The position numbers and the translations under genes are program-made. A stretch of 64,000 nt of DNA from JAHBVL01 sp964461025 (lineage in GTDB: Bacteria > Chloroflexota > Chloroflexia > Thermomicrobiales > UBA6265), in NCBI GenBank assembly GCA_964461025.1, contig CAYWSE010000005.1, forward strand, positions 1 through 64,000, read 5' to 3'. The stretch's first letter is position 1, and each line of letters opens with the position of its first letter. The notes beneath the pieces were generated by a model. That model saw nothing but the letters and a program-made list of their open reading frames with translations, was not told where the DNA came from and did no database searches. Positions 16,592 to 25,782 of the stretch are shown here, one piece after another.

Positions 16592-17656
16592 TCAATTCGC
16601 TGGCAACACCCGGTTCAGCATCCGCAACCAGTTGCCGTGCATGATCTTTTCGATGTCTTCGTCGCTGTAGCCGCGATTCGAGAGGAGGCCAGGTACCCGC
16701 TGAAGGTCGTAGATCGTGTCGAGGTCGCTGGGGGTCTGCTCGGTGCCGTAGCCGCCATCGAGGTCGGTGCCGATCGCCGCGTGATTGGCGTTGCCGGCCA
16801 CCTGGCAGACATGATCGATGTGATCGACGTACTGCTCCATCGTGCAGTTTTCGTCCGGCAGGGTCACGCCCCGCTCCCAGTTGGGTACGACCATCCAGGC
16901 GTCGAGCACCGATCCGACGACGCCGTCCCGCTCGATGATCACGTTGAGCATGTCATCGGTTAGCTGACGATCACCAGGCACGAGCGTCCGGCAGTTGTTG
17001 TGCGACGCCCAGATCGGTCCCTTGTAGATCTCCATCGCTTCCCAGAACGACTGATCGTTGAAGTGACTGACGTCGAGAACGAACCCCATGCCGTTCATCT
17101 TCTCGAGCAGCGCCTTGCCGCGATCGGTCAGGCCGCCAAGACTCTCGGTGCCGTGGGCGTACTCGCTCGGTCCGTAGTGCGACAGGCTGAGCGCTCGCAG
17201 TCCCTGCTCCCACCACCAGTCCACCTGCTCAAGATCGACGATCGGATCGGCGCCTTCCATGGTCAGCACCATGCCGAGCGGTGTCTTTTCAGGGTCAGCT
17301 TTCCAGTTTGCCATGTGATCGTTCAGTTCCGCGGCTGTGGCGATCATCCGGATTGCGCCCTGGCGGACCATTTCGCGATACCAGGCAAGCTCTCCCTGGG
17401 CGTGAGCGGTGGCGATGTCCTGCGTGCGGAAATCGATCATCGACTCCCGGCCCGATTTGGTGCGAGCCAGAACGGTGCAGAAGCACACTGCAATCTCAGT
17501 GCGACGCATTTCCGGAAGGGAGACAGTGTTGTTGCCACGACCCTTCTCGTCCAGGTGCGCTTCGTCGGCGCGAATCTCAGCGACCGACTTGCGGTAATCG
17601 CGATTGAGATAAAAGGCGTTCATGGCGACATCAAGATGACTATCGACAACGATCAT
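16592..17656 (-). CDS. Membrane dipeptidase family (peptidase M19)
   Basis: A 354-residue zinc amidohydrolase-fold enzyme that cleaves dipeptides. The metal motif H-x-D is at residues 7-9 (VVDSHLD); the bridging glutamate is in LTMEGADPI; a metal histidine is likely in LSLSHYGPS; substrate-side motifs are DVSHFNDQSF, WASHNNCR and GTDLDGGYG. AAGGAG precedes ATG 17656. No signal peptide, so cytoplasmic. It is last in a minus-strand run after a peptide-type transporter, so it probably hydrolyses imported dipeptides. Confidence 0.93.
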   Translation of the reverse strand: MIVVDSHLDVAMNAFYLNRDYRKSVAEIRADEAHLDEKGRGNNTVSLPEMRRTEIAVCFCTVLARTKSGRESMIDFRTQDIATAHAQGELAWYREMVRQGAIRMIATAAELNDHMANWKADPEKTPLGMVLTMEGADPIVDLEQVDWWWEQGLRALSLSHYGPSEYAHGTESLGGLTDRGKALLEKMNGMGFVLDVSHFNDQSFWEAMEIYKGPIWASHNNCRTLVPGDRQLTDDMLNVIIERDGVVGSVLDAWMVVPNWERGVTLPDENCTMEQYVDHIDHVCQVAGNANHAAIGTDLDGGYGTEQTPSDLDTIYDLQRVPGLLSNRGYSDEDIEKIMHGNWLRMLNRVLPAN

Positions 17657-17782
17657 GCGATTGGGTCTCCTTCGCGCGCGATATGCTGATTCAACACCGG
17701 CAGTGTATCGGCACTCTGGCCACGCCGTCCTGAGACCACGAAAGCTCCGCCTGAGCGCCTATTGCGGCACATGAAGGGCGGT

Positions 17783-18274
17783 CTAGTCACGCTGCCCGAG
17801 CCGGTCGAAGAGCGCCCAGACAATTGATGGCACTACGATCAGAAAGAAGATCAGAAACCACTCATACCAGAAGCCGTTCAGCCCGACCTGACCGAAAACG
17901 GCATCGACTGACTCGAGGATCACCAGCTTGCCGACGAAAAAGACCGGCAGAACGCCAACCACGGCGAGCAGATTCCGGTTCCTGGCGCGCAGATGTCCCT
18001 GCAGCCAGTACTTGACCCTGTCCATCGCCGCCAACAGCAGCTTGAACATCGCCGCCACCAGCAATGTGATCCAGAAGGAGTCGATTCGAATGTGATCGGG
18101 GAAGACTTCGGCGAAAAGGTTGAGAATCACCACTGAGATCAGGATATCGATCGTCCATGAGACGACCCGCATTTGCGCGCGGTTGAGTGACGTGACTACC
18201 CCATGGTCGGTTTCGACCATGCGCTCGAGACCATGCTCCAACGGCCCTGGATGCGGAGACGCCGGTGACTCCAC
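17783..18274 (-). CDS. Hypothetical integral membrane protein
   Basis: 163 residues from GTG 18274 (GGAG upstream); an internal ATG at 18220 is a possible alternative. About four hydrophobic segments: WTIDILISVVILNLFAEVF, FWITLLVAAMFKLLLAAM, LLAVVGVLPVFFVGKLVIL and WFLIFFLIVVPSIVWALF. A basic loop (DRVKYWLQGHLRARNRN) lies between the second and third. Family not recognised. It sits between the transporter and the dipeptidase on the same strand. Confidence 0.75.
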   Translation of the reverse strand: MESPASPHPGPLEHGLERMVETDHGVVTSLNRAQMRVVSWTIDILISVVILNLFAEVFPDHIRIDSFWITLLVAAMFKLLLAAMDRVKYWLQGHLRARNRNLLAVVGVLPVFFVGKLVILESVDAVFGQVGLNGFWYEWFLIFFLIVVPSIVWALFDRLGQRD

Positions 18275-18437
18275 GCTCGCTCCGATTCACTATGCGCGCA
18301 CGCCGCGCCACGTACCTGGCCGCTGCACGTGAGCTCTTCGAGGACGGTTTCATCACCCGAGCAACGCAGGCGTTGCCGCTACACCACGATTGATTCTGGC
18401 ATCTGTATGTAGCGGCGAGGTCCGCCTCGCTCGTCCG

Positions 18438-19349
18438 CTATCGTTCCCGTGCTTTCGGATCCAGCGCATCACGCAACCCGTCGCCCAGCAAATTCAGCGA
18501 CAGGACGGTGACGAAGAGCGCAATGCCCGGACACATGGCCATCCACCACGCAGACTGAATGAACTTCTGCCCATCCCGCATCATGTTTCCCCACGACGGG
18601 GTTTCTGGAGGAACGCCAGCGCCGAGGAATGACAACGACGCTTCCGAGATGATGGCAAATGCGATCACAAAGGTGCATTGCACGATCAGCGGCGAGAGCG
18701 AATTCATGAAAATGTACCGAAAGAGAATCACATAGTCTCGCAGCCCGATCGAACGTGCCGACTCGACGAACTGCTGTCGCCGCAGTACGAGAGTCGTACC
18801 GCGTACAAGTCTGGCCACGATCGGCACATAGACCACCGTCAGGGCAACGAAGACATTTTCCGAACTCGGGCCACGCGCCGCTACGATCGCGATCGCGAGC
18901 AGAATGCTCGGAAAGGCCATCAGACCGTCCATCACCCGCATAATTGGCGAATCGAGACGGTTGTAGTAGCCAGAGATCAATCCGAGCGCGGAACCGATCA
19001 ACGCGGCGAGCACCGTCACTCCGATTCCAATCGGCAGGGAGGCGCGCGTGCCATAGATCACCCGGCTCATGACATCTCGGCCAAAGTCGTCTGTGCCGAA
19101 CTTATGTTCACTTGAGGGGCTTTGCAACCGGATCGACGGGTCGATAAATTGCGGGTCATACGGCGCGACCCAGGGGGCGAAGATCGCCAATCCGACGATG
19201 ATCAGCAGGATGATCCCGCTGATGATCGCAGGCCGGTTGCGCCGGAGCGACTTCAACCAGCGACGTCGCGCATTCCGGGTCCGCACTTCGTCCGCTTCGG
19301 CCGCCGCCAGCTCGAGTCTGTTCAGCGCGCTCGTTTCAACCGCCGCCAT
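18438..19349 (-). CDS. ABC transporter permease, DppC type (second transporter)
   Basis: A 303-residue membrane protein. A charged N-terminal cytoplasmic part (TRNARRRWLKSLRRNRPAI) precedes the first membrane helix. Family landmarks are RLQSPSSEHKFGTDDFGRDV, MSRVIYGTRASLPIGIG, the EAA loop QFVESARSIGLRDYVILFRY and the end LNLLGDGLRDALDPKARER. The start ATG overlaps the end of the DppB-type gene by 14 nt, so the two are translationally coupled. Confidence 0.93.
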   Translation of the reverse strand: MAAVETSALNRLELAAAEADEVRTRNARRRWLKSLRRNRPAIISGIILLIIVGLAIFAPWVAPYDPQFIDPSIRLQSPSSEHKFGTDDFGRDVMSRVIYGTRASLPIGIGVTVLAALIGSALGLISGYYNRLDSPIMRVMDGLMAFPSILLAIAIVAARGPSSENVFVALTVVYVPIVARLVRGTTLVLRRQQFVESARSIGLRDYVILFRYIFMNSLSPLIVQCTFVIAFAIISEASLSFLGAGVPPETPSWGNMMRDGQKFIQSAWWMAMCPGIALFVTVLSLNLLGDGLRDALDPKARER

Positions 19350-20286
19350 AGCGAATCCGTGGATCGATGTATGCGTACAGAATGTCGACGAAGAGATTCA
19401 CCAGCACATAAATACTGGCAATGAGCATGATTGCTCCCTGAATTACGGGGTAGTCGCGCCTTGCGATACTCCCGACGACGAGCCTCCCCATACCGGGGAT
19501 GGTGAAGACGGTTTCTGTCACCACCGCTCCACCGAGGAGACCGCCAATCGAGAATCCAATCACCGTAATCGCCGGAATCAGCGCATTGCGAAGCGCGTGC
19601 CGGTTGACAACGGTGCGGAATTGAAGTCCCTTTGCCAGCGCTGTTCGGACATAGTCATCACCCAGAACGTCAAGCATCGATGATCGCACCAGGCGGGCCA
19701 GCAATCCGGCCGACGCGAATCCGAGGGTAAACGCGGGCAGCACCATCGATTTGAAGTGGGCCACAGGATCCTCGGTAATCGACACGAAGCCGCCACTCGG
19801 CACCCACTTCAATCTCACAGCAAAGATGAGAATCAGAAGAATACCCATGAAGAATGTTGGGATGGCGGCGCCGCTGATCGCGCCGATCATCAACGTCCGG
19901 TCGATGATCGAATTCCGCTTGACCGCCGCAATCACTCCTGCGGGAACACCGATCGCCACCTCAATGATGAGTGCGTAGGTGGTCAGGAACATTGTTGGTT
20001 CCTTGCGCTGGCTGAGCGTTTCGATTACGGACTGACCGCTGAAGTATGAGTCTCCGAAGTCGAGTCGCAGCGCATCGCCGAACCAGCGCACGAACTGCAC
20101 AAAGAGAGGGTCATTGAGACCCATCTTGTCTTTGGCCGCGTCGATCTGTTCGGCGGTCGCATTCTCACCGACCAGCACCGCCGCCGGGTTTCCTGGCACA
20201 AGGTGAACCAGCATGAACACCACAATGCCCACAACCAGCATGACCGGGATGAGCAGGAAAATCCGTTGGAGGATGTACGTCGCCAA
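19336..20286 (-). CDS. ABC transporter permease, DppB type (second transporter)
   Basis: A 316-residue membrane protein beginning at TTG 20286 (MATYILQRIFLLIPVMLVVG), with AGGA about 10 nt upstream. Landmarks: VPGNPAAVLVGENAT, GDSYFSGQSVIETL, the EAA loop DDYVRTALAKGLQFRTVVNR and HALRNALIPAI, ending DILYAYIDPRIRYGGG. Works with the DppC-type partner and the binding protein upstream. Confidence 0.93.
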   Translation of the reverse strand: MATYILQRIFLLIPVMLVVGIVVFMLVHLVPGNPAAVLVGENATAEQIDAAKDKMGLNDPLFVQFVRWFGDALRLDFGDSYFSGQSVIETLSQRKEPTMFLTTYALIIEVAIGVPAGVIAAVKRNSIIDRTLMIGAISGAAIPTFFMGILLILIFAVRLKWVPSGGFVSITEDPVAHFKSMVLPAFTLGFASAGLLARLVRSSMLDVLGDDYVRTALAKGLQFRTVVNRHALRNALIPAITVIGFSIGGLLGGAVVTETVFTIPGMGRLVVGSIARRDYPVIQGAIMLIASIYVLVNLFVDILYAYIDPRIRYGGG

Positions 20287-20351
20287 GTGTTCTGTGTCCT
20301 GATGTACTCCCCTCGCTCCGAATGATGAGGGGATGGAGAATCAGTGAAACG

Positions 20352-20386
20352 CCCCTCTCCCGAATACCGAGGTTCCGGGAGAGGGG
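20352..20386. repeat. Palindromic element, CCCCTCTCCCG stem (second copy)
   Basis: The same 11-bp stem as at 2862-2887, here 20352-20362 with 20376-20386 and a 13-nt loop. It lies in the 120-bp gap between the binding-protein gene and the permease, where it may also act as a hairpin in the transcript. Confidence 0.7.
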
Positions 20387-20406
20387 ACAAGAGCAAGTCG
20401 CTCAGG

Positions 20407-22089
20407 CTACTTGATCCAGAGGTTCCAGAACTTGACGCCGCGCTCGGACTGCTGGTCCCAGCCGCCGAGATCCTCGGAAATGACCGAAATGGTCGCCCCG
20501 TCGCCGATCTTGATCGCCGGAATTTCCTCATAGGCAAGCGCCTGGATTTCTTCCCAGATCGCATAGCGGGCATCGAAATCGCTTTCCGCCGCCAGGTCGG
20601 CCGACAACGCGAGTCCGGTTTCGCTGTTCCACCAGCCGGGATAGATATTCATCTGCCCGACATAGCTGACTTGGGTCGGATCGGGAACGAAGCCGTGACC
20701 GGTCACGAACATGTCCCAGTCGTCCTTGATCGCGCGGCGCTCGCGCACCGTCGCCCAGTCGGGCGTCTGCAGATCAACATTGAAGCCGACCGCTTCCATC
20801 TGCTGCGACGCCGGCAGACCGGTCGCGTACATGTAGCCGATTTCCTGGCTGGCCATGAATCGGATCGGCGTGCCGTCGTAACCCGCTTCCTCGAGTTTCG
20901 CTTTGGCCAGGTCCGGATCATTGATGTTGTACAGATCGATGCCCGCGTCGGTGTACCAGGCCGTCTGCTTCATCATCAGGCCGGGATCGAGCGCATAGAA
21001 GTCCGAACTGCCATACGCGGCCTGCAGCATTGGCTCGTGATTGAGCGACGCCGCCACTGCCTGACGCATGGCCAGGTTGTCCTTGAAAATCGGCGACTCC
21101 CAGTTCAGGAAGAAGACCGGCCATTCCGTCGGCACATCGATGGACACCACCAATCCGGGATAGCCATTGAGAACGTCGTAGTTGTCGTTCGTGATGTCCA
21201 TCGCATGGTGGTAGTCGCCCGCCTGCATACCGGCAACGCGAGCCGAGCCATCCGGCACCGGGATGAATTCGAGAATGTCGGCATACGCGTACTTCGTGCC
21301 GCCGTAGCCAACCGGACCACCCTCGACCGTCACATAGCCGTCGAATCGCTCCATGCGGACGTGCGAATCGGGCACCCACTCGACCAGCTGATATGGTCCG
21401 GTGCCGATGCCATCTTCAATCGTCGCGGCATCTCCGGCGGCATCGACGATCGACTTCGGATAGATCACGGGCGCCTGTGTGTTGTGGGAGAGCGCCACAA
21501 AGATCGTGCCATAGGGCTGGTTGAAGGTCCATGTGACGGTGTGCTCGTCGGTGGCCTCGAGCGACGCTGTCGCCGCGAAGACATTCTGTCCAACACCGCT
21601 GATGACGCCCCAGCGCTCGAGCGACGCCACGACGTCGGCCGAGGTGAACGGCTCGCCGTTGTGGAAGAAGACATCACGCTTCAAATTGAACGTGTAGGTC
21701 AGCCCATCTTCGCTGATCGTCCAGTCGGTCGCCAGTTCCGGCGCGATGCCATACTCGTAGTCATAGGTCACAAGCGTTTCGTAGAGGCAGTAGCCGAGCA
21801 CCGCGGTGATTTCACCGGTGGTGGTGTGCTCGTCGAGTGTTCCGACTTCGCTGTACGTGGCGATGCGAAGTGTTCCACCGAAATTGCCGGCAGACGGATC
21901 ATCCTGCAGCATGGCGGCGAGTGATCGCGCCTGCATGCGGGAGGGGCCAGCGACTGTGCCGAGCGCGCTGACCAGGGCATAGCTGCCGAGACCGATCGCC
22001 GCGCCTCGCTTGAGAAGCTCGCGGCGAGAAACATCGCGATCCTTGATTGCCTGGAGCAGGCGCTGCAGATCTCGTTCTCGATAGTCCAT
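20407..22089 (-). CDS. ABC transporter substrate-binding protein, peptide family, Tat signal
   Basis: 560 residues from ATG 22089, chosen because GGAGG lies just upstream; an upstream in-frame codon (22110) is weaker. Twin-arginine signal SRRELLKRGAAIGLGSYALV at about residues 20-45, so it is probably exported folded. SBP_bac_5 landmarks: TLRIATYSEVGTLDEHTTTG, LATDWTISEDGLTYTFNLKR, DVFFHNGEPFTSADVVASL and GIGTGPYQLVEWV. It delivers a peptide-like ligand to the two permeases downstream on the minus strand. The gap 22090-22341 upstream holds no gene. Confidence 0.93.
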   Translation of the reverse strand: MDYRERDLQRLLQAIKDRDVSRRELLKRGAAIGLGSYALVSALGTVAGPSRMQARSLAAMLQDDPSAGNFGGTLRIATYSEVGTLDEHTTTGEITAVLGYCLYETLVTYDYEYGIAPELATDWTISEDGLTYTFNLKRDVFFHNGEPFTSADVVASLERWGVISGVGQNVFAATASLEATDEHTVTWTFNQPYGTIFVALSHNTQAPVIYPKSIVDAAGDAATIEDGIGTGPYQLVEWVPDSHVRMERFDGYVTVEGGPVGYGGTKYAYADILEFIPVPDGSARVAGMQAGDYHHAMDITNDNYDVLNGYPGLVVSIDVPTEWPVFFLNWESPIFKDNLAMRQAVAASLNHEPMLQAAYGSSDFYALDPGLMMKQTAWYTDAGIDLYNINDPDLAKAKLEEAGYDGTPIRFMASQEIGYMYATGLPASQQMEAVGFNVDLQTPDWATVRERRAIKDDWDMFVTGHGFVPDPTQVSYVGQMNIYPGWWNSETGLALSADLAAESDFDARYAIWEEIQALAYEEIPAIKIGDGATISVISEDLGGWDQQSERGVKFWNLWIK

Positions 22090-22341
22090 CGTTATTCCTC
22101 CGATGTTCAACTCCGCGTGCGTGTCACAACCGACGCGACGCCCTCACAGATCCTCAGTCTCGAATCAGGAAAAATCGCAGACATCTCATTCCGGCTTGTT
22201 CGAGCATGTCCGCCATATCACTCTGATATTCCGGCCGGTCCATTCCCATACGCGAATGTTTTGGCCGGATCGACTTTGGATATCAGTCATTGTCAGGAAG
22301 ATTCGTCCGCACGTCAACCTCGCTTATCCGCGCTGCCACTC

Positions 22342-22731
22342 TCAAGTTGCGGGTTGTGTCGATTTTCTGACATCCGGCAAAAACACGAGAACCAGAACAA
22401 GTCCGTAGATGACGATCGGCGCGATCGCTGTCGACCAGGTCTTTGTTCCAGCTATCAGCGACGAAACCGGCACGCTCAGCCCGATCAAGGCAAGCAGGAC
22501 GGTGATCGTCCAGGCCCACGGTTTGAGGGTAAGCCAACCCCACGCGACGACTGCGGTCAGCAATGCCACTGCTCCATACAGAAACGCGCCGACCCAGCGA
22601 CCGCCCCAGAAGTCGAGCGCATCGTCACCCCATGGTATGACCTCGAGAAATTGCAGTGCGATGACCGCATCGATCACGGCGGCAATGATTGCCAGCGCTG
22701 CCAGCGCCAGTGTGGCGGGTGGGCGATTCAC
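22342..22731 (-). CDS. Small four-helix membrane protein
   Basis: 129 residues from GTG 22731 (GAGG upstream). Four hydrophobic segments: LALAALAIIAAVIDAVIAL, VGAFLYGAVALLTAVVAWGW, WTITVLLALIGLSVPVSSL and IAPIVIYGLVLVLVFL. Conserved-looking polar part: IPWGDDALDFWGGRW. No known family recognised; the arrangement resembles small DoxX-like or DUF-type membrane proteins. It stands alone, divergent from the CoA-binding protein. Confidence 0.75.
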   Translation of the reverse strand: MNRPPATLALAALAIIAAVIDAVIALQFLEVIPWGDDALDFWGGRWVGAFLYGAVALLTAVVAWGWLTLKPWAWTITVLLALIGLSVPVSSLIAGTKTWSTAIAPIVIYGLVLVLVFLPDVRKSTQPAT

Positions 22732-22865
22732 GAATATTCCTCATTTCTCGATGCCGATCTTCCGCAGAAACCCAGCGCTGTTGCCAGCCGTCGTGGTCAG
22801 TGCACTCTACAATGGTCCAGCAACTCCTGCGCGGCAGGAGTCAAGGATCATGGAACCAGACGTCG

Positions 22866-23321
22866 ATGAACAGCACGATTGCCAACCCTTCTGATGCCGA
22901 AATCAGACGACTCCTGGAGGATGCGCGGACCATTGCCGTCGTTGGCTGGTCCGATCAGGAAGACCGCCCGAGCAACGAAACTGCCGTCTATTTGCGCAAG
23001 CAGGGGTATCGCGTTATTCCCGTCAATCCACGTCTGGCCGGCAAGTCGTTTGACGGCGAGCGTGTCTATGGATGCGTCACAGAGGTTCCCGAGGCAGTCG
23101 ATCTCGTCGACGTTTTTCGCCGCGCGGAGTTCACACCAGACCACGCGGCAAAGGCCGTCGAAGCCGGGGCGAAAGCGTTCTGGCTGCAGGTGGGCATCAA
23201 GAATGACGAGGCCGGTGCAATCGCCCAGGCCGGTGGATTGGTCTTCATCCAGAACCGCTGCACCCATCTCGAACACCTCCGGCTGATCAAGGGCTATCCT
23301 TTTCCACCACCTGAAGAATGA
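22866..23321 (+). CDS. CoA-binding domain protein (YccU-like)
   Basis: A 151-residue cytoplasmic protein from ATG 22866; the longer open frame lies in non-coding sequence. It is a single Rossmann-like CoA-binding domain: RTIAVVGWSDQEDRPSNETA (phosphate loop), YLRKQGYRVIPVNPRL, VDLVDVFRRAEFTPDHA, AFWLQVGIKNDEAG and the end FIQNRCTHLEHLRLI. Proteins of this size bind CoA or acyl-CoA; their exact role is unsettled. The next gene follows at 38 bp. Confidence 0.9.
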   Translation: MNSTIANPSDAEIRRLLEDARTIAVVGWSDQEDRPSNETAVYLRKQGYRVIPVNPRLAGKSFDGERVYGCVTEVPEAVDLVDVFRRAEFTPDHAAKAVEAGAKAFWLQVGIKNDEAGAIAQAGGLVFIQNRCTHLEHLRLIKGYPFPPPEE

Positions 23322-23359
23322 CGAATCCGCGAATGCAAGGACTGGTTGAGGAGTAAACA

Positions 23360-23797
23360 ATGGTATTGCCAAAAATGGGCGCCAGCTACGTCATCAAGAA
23401 GTTCGCGGACGAGATCATGTCCGAACCCAAAGCGGCGATCGAATCGGCAATGGCTACCGCGCTCGATCCAGCTGCGCCCGCTCAGCCAGGCGCAGCGGCC
23501 GCGCGGCAATCGGCCGCAGGAACACAATCCCTTGTCGATGAATGGGATGGTCAATCGGTGTCCAATGAAGAAGGTGAGGTCATCGGCACCGCTCGCCGGG
23601 TGCGACAGGTGAATCTCTACGTCATCTCCGACAGCACTGCCGACCTGGCGAGTGAGCTGGAAACCTGCGTCCTCGACGAGGAGAGCCGGCGATTCTTTGT
23701 CCATGACGATCAGGGGCGCATCGTTGGGCTCGTCTATGCGCCTCATCCGGACAGAATGCCCGTCCGCGCCGAAGGATTCCGGGCGGATGACGTTTGA
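23360..23797 (+). CDS. Hypothetical protein
   Basis: 145 residues from ATG 23360 (GAGGAG upstream). The N-terminus has a helix (GASYVIKKFADEIMSEPKAA), then an alanine/proline linker (residues 35-55), then a domain with alternating strands: GEVIGTARRVRQVNLYVISD, ESRRFFVHDDQGRIVGLVYA. The last part could be a PRC-barrel-like fold, but I cannot name the family. Soluble, probably co-transcribed with the CoA-binding protein. Confidence 0.7.
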   Translation: MVLPKMGASYVIKKFADEIMSEPKAAIESAMATALDPAAPAQPGAAAARQSAAGTQSLVDEWDGQSVSNEEGEVIGTARRVRQVNLYVISDSTADLASELETCVLDEESRRFFVHDDQGRIVGLVYAPHPDRMPVRAEGFRADDV

Positions 23798-23799
23798 GG

Positions 23800-23881
23800 C
23801 ACTGGGCACTGGGCACTGGGCACTGGGCACTGGGCACTGGGCACTGGGAGATCGTAACTGGTAACTGGTAACTGGTAGCTG
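23800..23881. repeat. Heptamer tandem arrays, CACTGGG x7 and GTAACTG x4
   Basis: Seven perfect CACTGGG units (23800-23848), a 5-nt joint, then GTAACTG three times plus GTAGCTG (23854-23881). The first array begins 2 bp after the preceding stop codon. Both units are known heptamer types in cyanobacterial STRR repeats. Confidence 0.9.
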
Positions 23882-23958
23882 GCAACTCGACTTCAGCGCT
23901 ACGGACTCCGGACCCCGGGCTACGACCTTTGGACCAGGAACTGCGACTCCCGGAGTCC

Positions 23959-24007
23959 GGACTAGGGACTACGGACTACGGACTTCGGACTTCGGATTTC
24001 GGACTAC
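23959..24007. repeat. Heptamer array, GGACTNC x7
   Basis: GGACTAG, GGACTAC twice, GGACTTC twice, GGATTTC, GGACTAC. Looser related units (GACTCCG, GACCCCG) extend it upstream to about 23900. It lies in the roughly 500-bp gene-free stretch 23798-24296. Confidence 0.85.
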
Positions 24008-24013
24008 GAAAAT

Positions 24014-24155
24014 GTAGGCTCCGGCGCTCTGCCGGAGCGATCGGCCGCAGGTCGACAGGAGTCTCAACGAAGAAACCGCGTTGATCTCGAGACCGGCCCG
24101 GGCGAGACGGTAATGGCCATCCTGGCCATTCCTCCGGCAGAGCGCCGGAGGCTAC
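24014..24155. repeat. 142-bp element with 24-bp terminal inverted repeats
   Basis: Left end 24014-24037 begins GTAGGCTCCGGC; right end 24132-24155 ends GCCGGAGGCTAC. The ends are complementary with one mismatch, and each can also fold alone (CTCCGGC/GCCGGAG). Inside is a perfect AATGGCCA/TGGCCATT hairpin. It codes for nothing, so it looks like a MITE or REP-type mobile element. A single left-type end occurs at about 56582. Confidence 0.7.
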
Positions 24156-24296
24156 GACAATCACATCCTTTTTCCGTGTAGTTGCGTGCCAAGCCTGCTG
24201 TCACGCTGCTGGCAGTCAATATGGCCAATTGCGGCGGCGATGCCTCGCCGTCTATCCTTGAGCATCAACTCCCGTTCGGAAAAGAGGGCCGGTCGG

Positions 24297-25553
24297 ATGT
24301 CGCGAACTGTTGACACTGCCAATGGAGTCCGGAAACCGCCGGTGACAGCCGCGGAGGTCGCTGCCGTCCGCCAACCGCTCACCTCCGCATCGCTCCTACC
24401 GCCGCGCGTCTATCACGATCCAGCGGTTCTCGACTACGAGATTGGCGAATGGTTCACCAAAGGGTGGTTGTGCATCGGCCGGGAAGAAGACATCGCCCTC
24501 TCCGGTCAGTATTACCTGCTCAAACTCTTCGACGAGAACCTGATCGTCGTGCGCGATCAACATGGTGACGTGAAGGCGTTCTTCAACTTTTGCCGTCACC
24601 GCGGCGCGACATTGGTCACCGAACAATCGGGACGCATTCCACGCTTTCAATGTCCCTACCACGCCTGGGTCTACGATCTCGACGGCGCCCTGCACAAACC
24701 ACGATTCACCGATGTGCTCGACAACTTCGATCTCGACGAATGGGGGCTGGTGCCGGTCGCCGTCGATACCTGGCAGGGATTCATCTTTCTCAATCTCGAC
24801 GGCCGGGCCGGACCGTTGACCGATTTTCTCGCCGACATGGTCGGTTTTTTCAATCGCTTCGAGCTGGGTGCGCTGCGAAGGGGCGAATCGATCGAGTACG
24901 ACGTTCGCGCCAACTGGAAAGCGATCATCGAGAACTACTCAGAGTGCTACCACTGTCCAGGTGTCCACCCTCAGCTCAACCGAATCACGCCATACGACCT
25001 TGGAGATCTGATCGAAACCGACGGTCCATGGCGAGCCTCATGGATGCCGGTCGTCGGCGATCACGTCACCCTGACCATGGATGGCCGTATGGAGGAACAC
25101 GGGCGCGATCACCTGCCCGGCATGACCGAGGACGACCACAAAAAGATCTACTACTTCGTCGTCTGGCCGAATCTGTTGGTCAGTCTTCATCCCGACTATC
25201 TCCTCGTCCATCGTGCGGTTCCACTCGCTCCCGACCGGACCTGGATCACCTGTGAGTGGTTTTTCGATCCGGAAGATATGGCCCGGCCAGATTTCGACCC
25301 CTCCGATGCCATCGAGTTCTGGGATCTGACGAACCGACAGGATTGGGAAGTCTGCGAGATGCAACAGACGGGCACGGCGTCGCGCGCGTACACTGCGGGC
25401 CGCTTCACTGCGATGGAAGGTGGCGTCTACGCTTTCGACCGCCATGTCGCCGACCGCTACGCCAACGACGGCGTGATCACCGATCTCAACGATCTCGCCC
25501 GCGAGGAAGGAACCGAGCGTCTGATCGGTCGAAACAGAGTCCGGCGCGGCTAG
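24297..25553 (+). CDS. Rieske non-haem iron oxygenase, alpha subunit type
   Basis: 418 residues from ATG 24297 (a longer frame to 24186 lacks support). The Rieske [2Fe-2S] ligands are C99 and H101 (FNFCRHRG), and C119 and H122 (FQCPYHAW). The mononuclear-iron site is N213 to H224 (NYSECYHCPGVHP), with H219 and H224 as ligands. NYSECYHC is typical of the glycine-betaine/carnitine/phenylpropionate branch, so oxidative demethylation or hydroxylation of a small amine or aromatic acid is likely. No reductase gene is adjacent, so the electron donor is elsewhere. Confidence 0.92.
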   Translation: MSRTVDTANGVRKPPVTAAEVAAVRQPLTSASLLPPRVYHDPAVLDYEIGEWFTKGWLCIGREEDIALSGQYYLLKLFDENLIVVRDQHGDVKAFFNFCRHRGATLVTEQSGRIPRFQCPYHAWVYDLDGALHKPRFTDVLDNFDLDEWGLVPVAVDTWQGFIFLNLDGRAGPLTDFLADMVGFFNRFELGALRRGESIEYDVRANWKAIIENYSECYHCPGVHPQLNRITPYDLGDLIETDGPWRASWMPVVGDHVTLTMDGRMEEHGRDHLPGMTEDDHKKIYYFVVWPNLLVSLHPDYLLVHRAVPLAPDRTWITCEWFFDPEDMARPDFDPSDAIEFWDLTNRQDWEVCEMQQTGTASRAYTAGRFTAMEGGVYAFDRHVADRYANDGVITDLNDLAREEGTERLIGRNRVRRG

Positions 25554-25569
25554 AGCGTCGTGCAACAGT

Positions 25570-25649
25570 GTCATCCTGCTCCATGTTCGACGATCGCTGC
25601 AGGGAGCTTACCCCTGCGGCGGGAGATTCCTCGACAAGCTCGGAATGAC
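25570..25649. repeat. 80-bp interspersed repeat with GTCAT...ATGAC ends
   Basis: Begins GTCATCCTG and ends CTCGGAATGAC, with near-complementary ends and CTCGACAAGCTCGG inside. This is a common dispersed repeat type of many bacterial genomes. A related piece (GTCATTCTGGGCAATGCGAA) is at about 52006. The rest of the 25554-25782 gap shows no gene. Confidence 0.5.
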
Positions 25650-25782
25650 GGGAACTTTCTTCAGGAAAGACTATAGGGGGTCGCTCTAAACGACCCAATG
25701 ACAGGCGATCCTGCCGGGCGTTTCATCCTCCTGTACACTATTGCATTCAGAGAGCGTCTGGCTTGGAGAAGCGCAAATCCGC

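Noticed and set aside
20344..21924. Plus-strand open frame of 526 residues
   Set aside because: Antisense shadow of the Tat-type binding protein and begins in a palindromic repeat.
23800..24007. CRISPR-like periodicity
   Set aside because: The units are 7 bp with no spacers; there are no 25-40 bp repeats and no cas genes.
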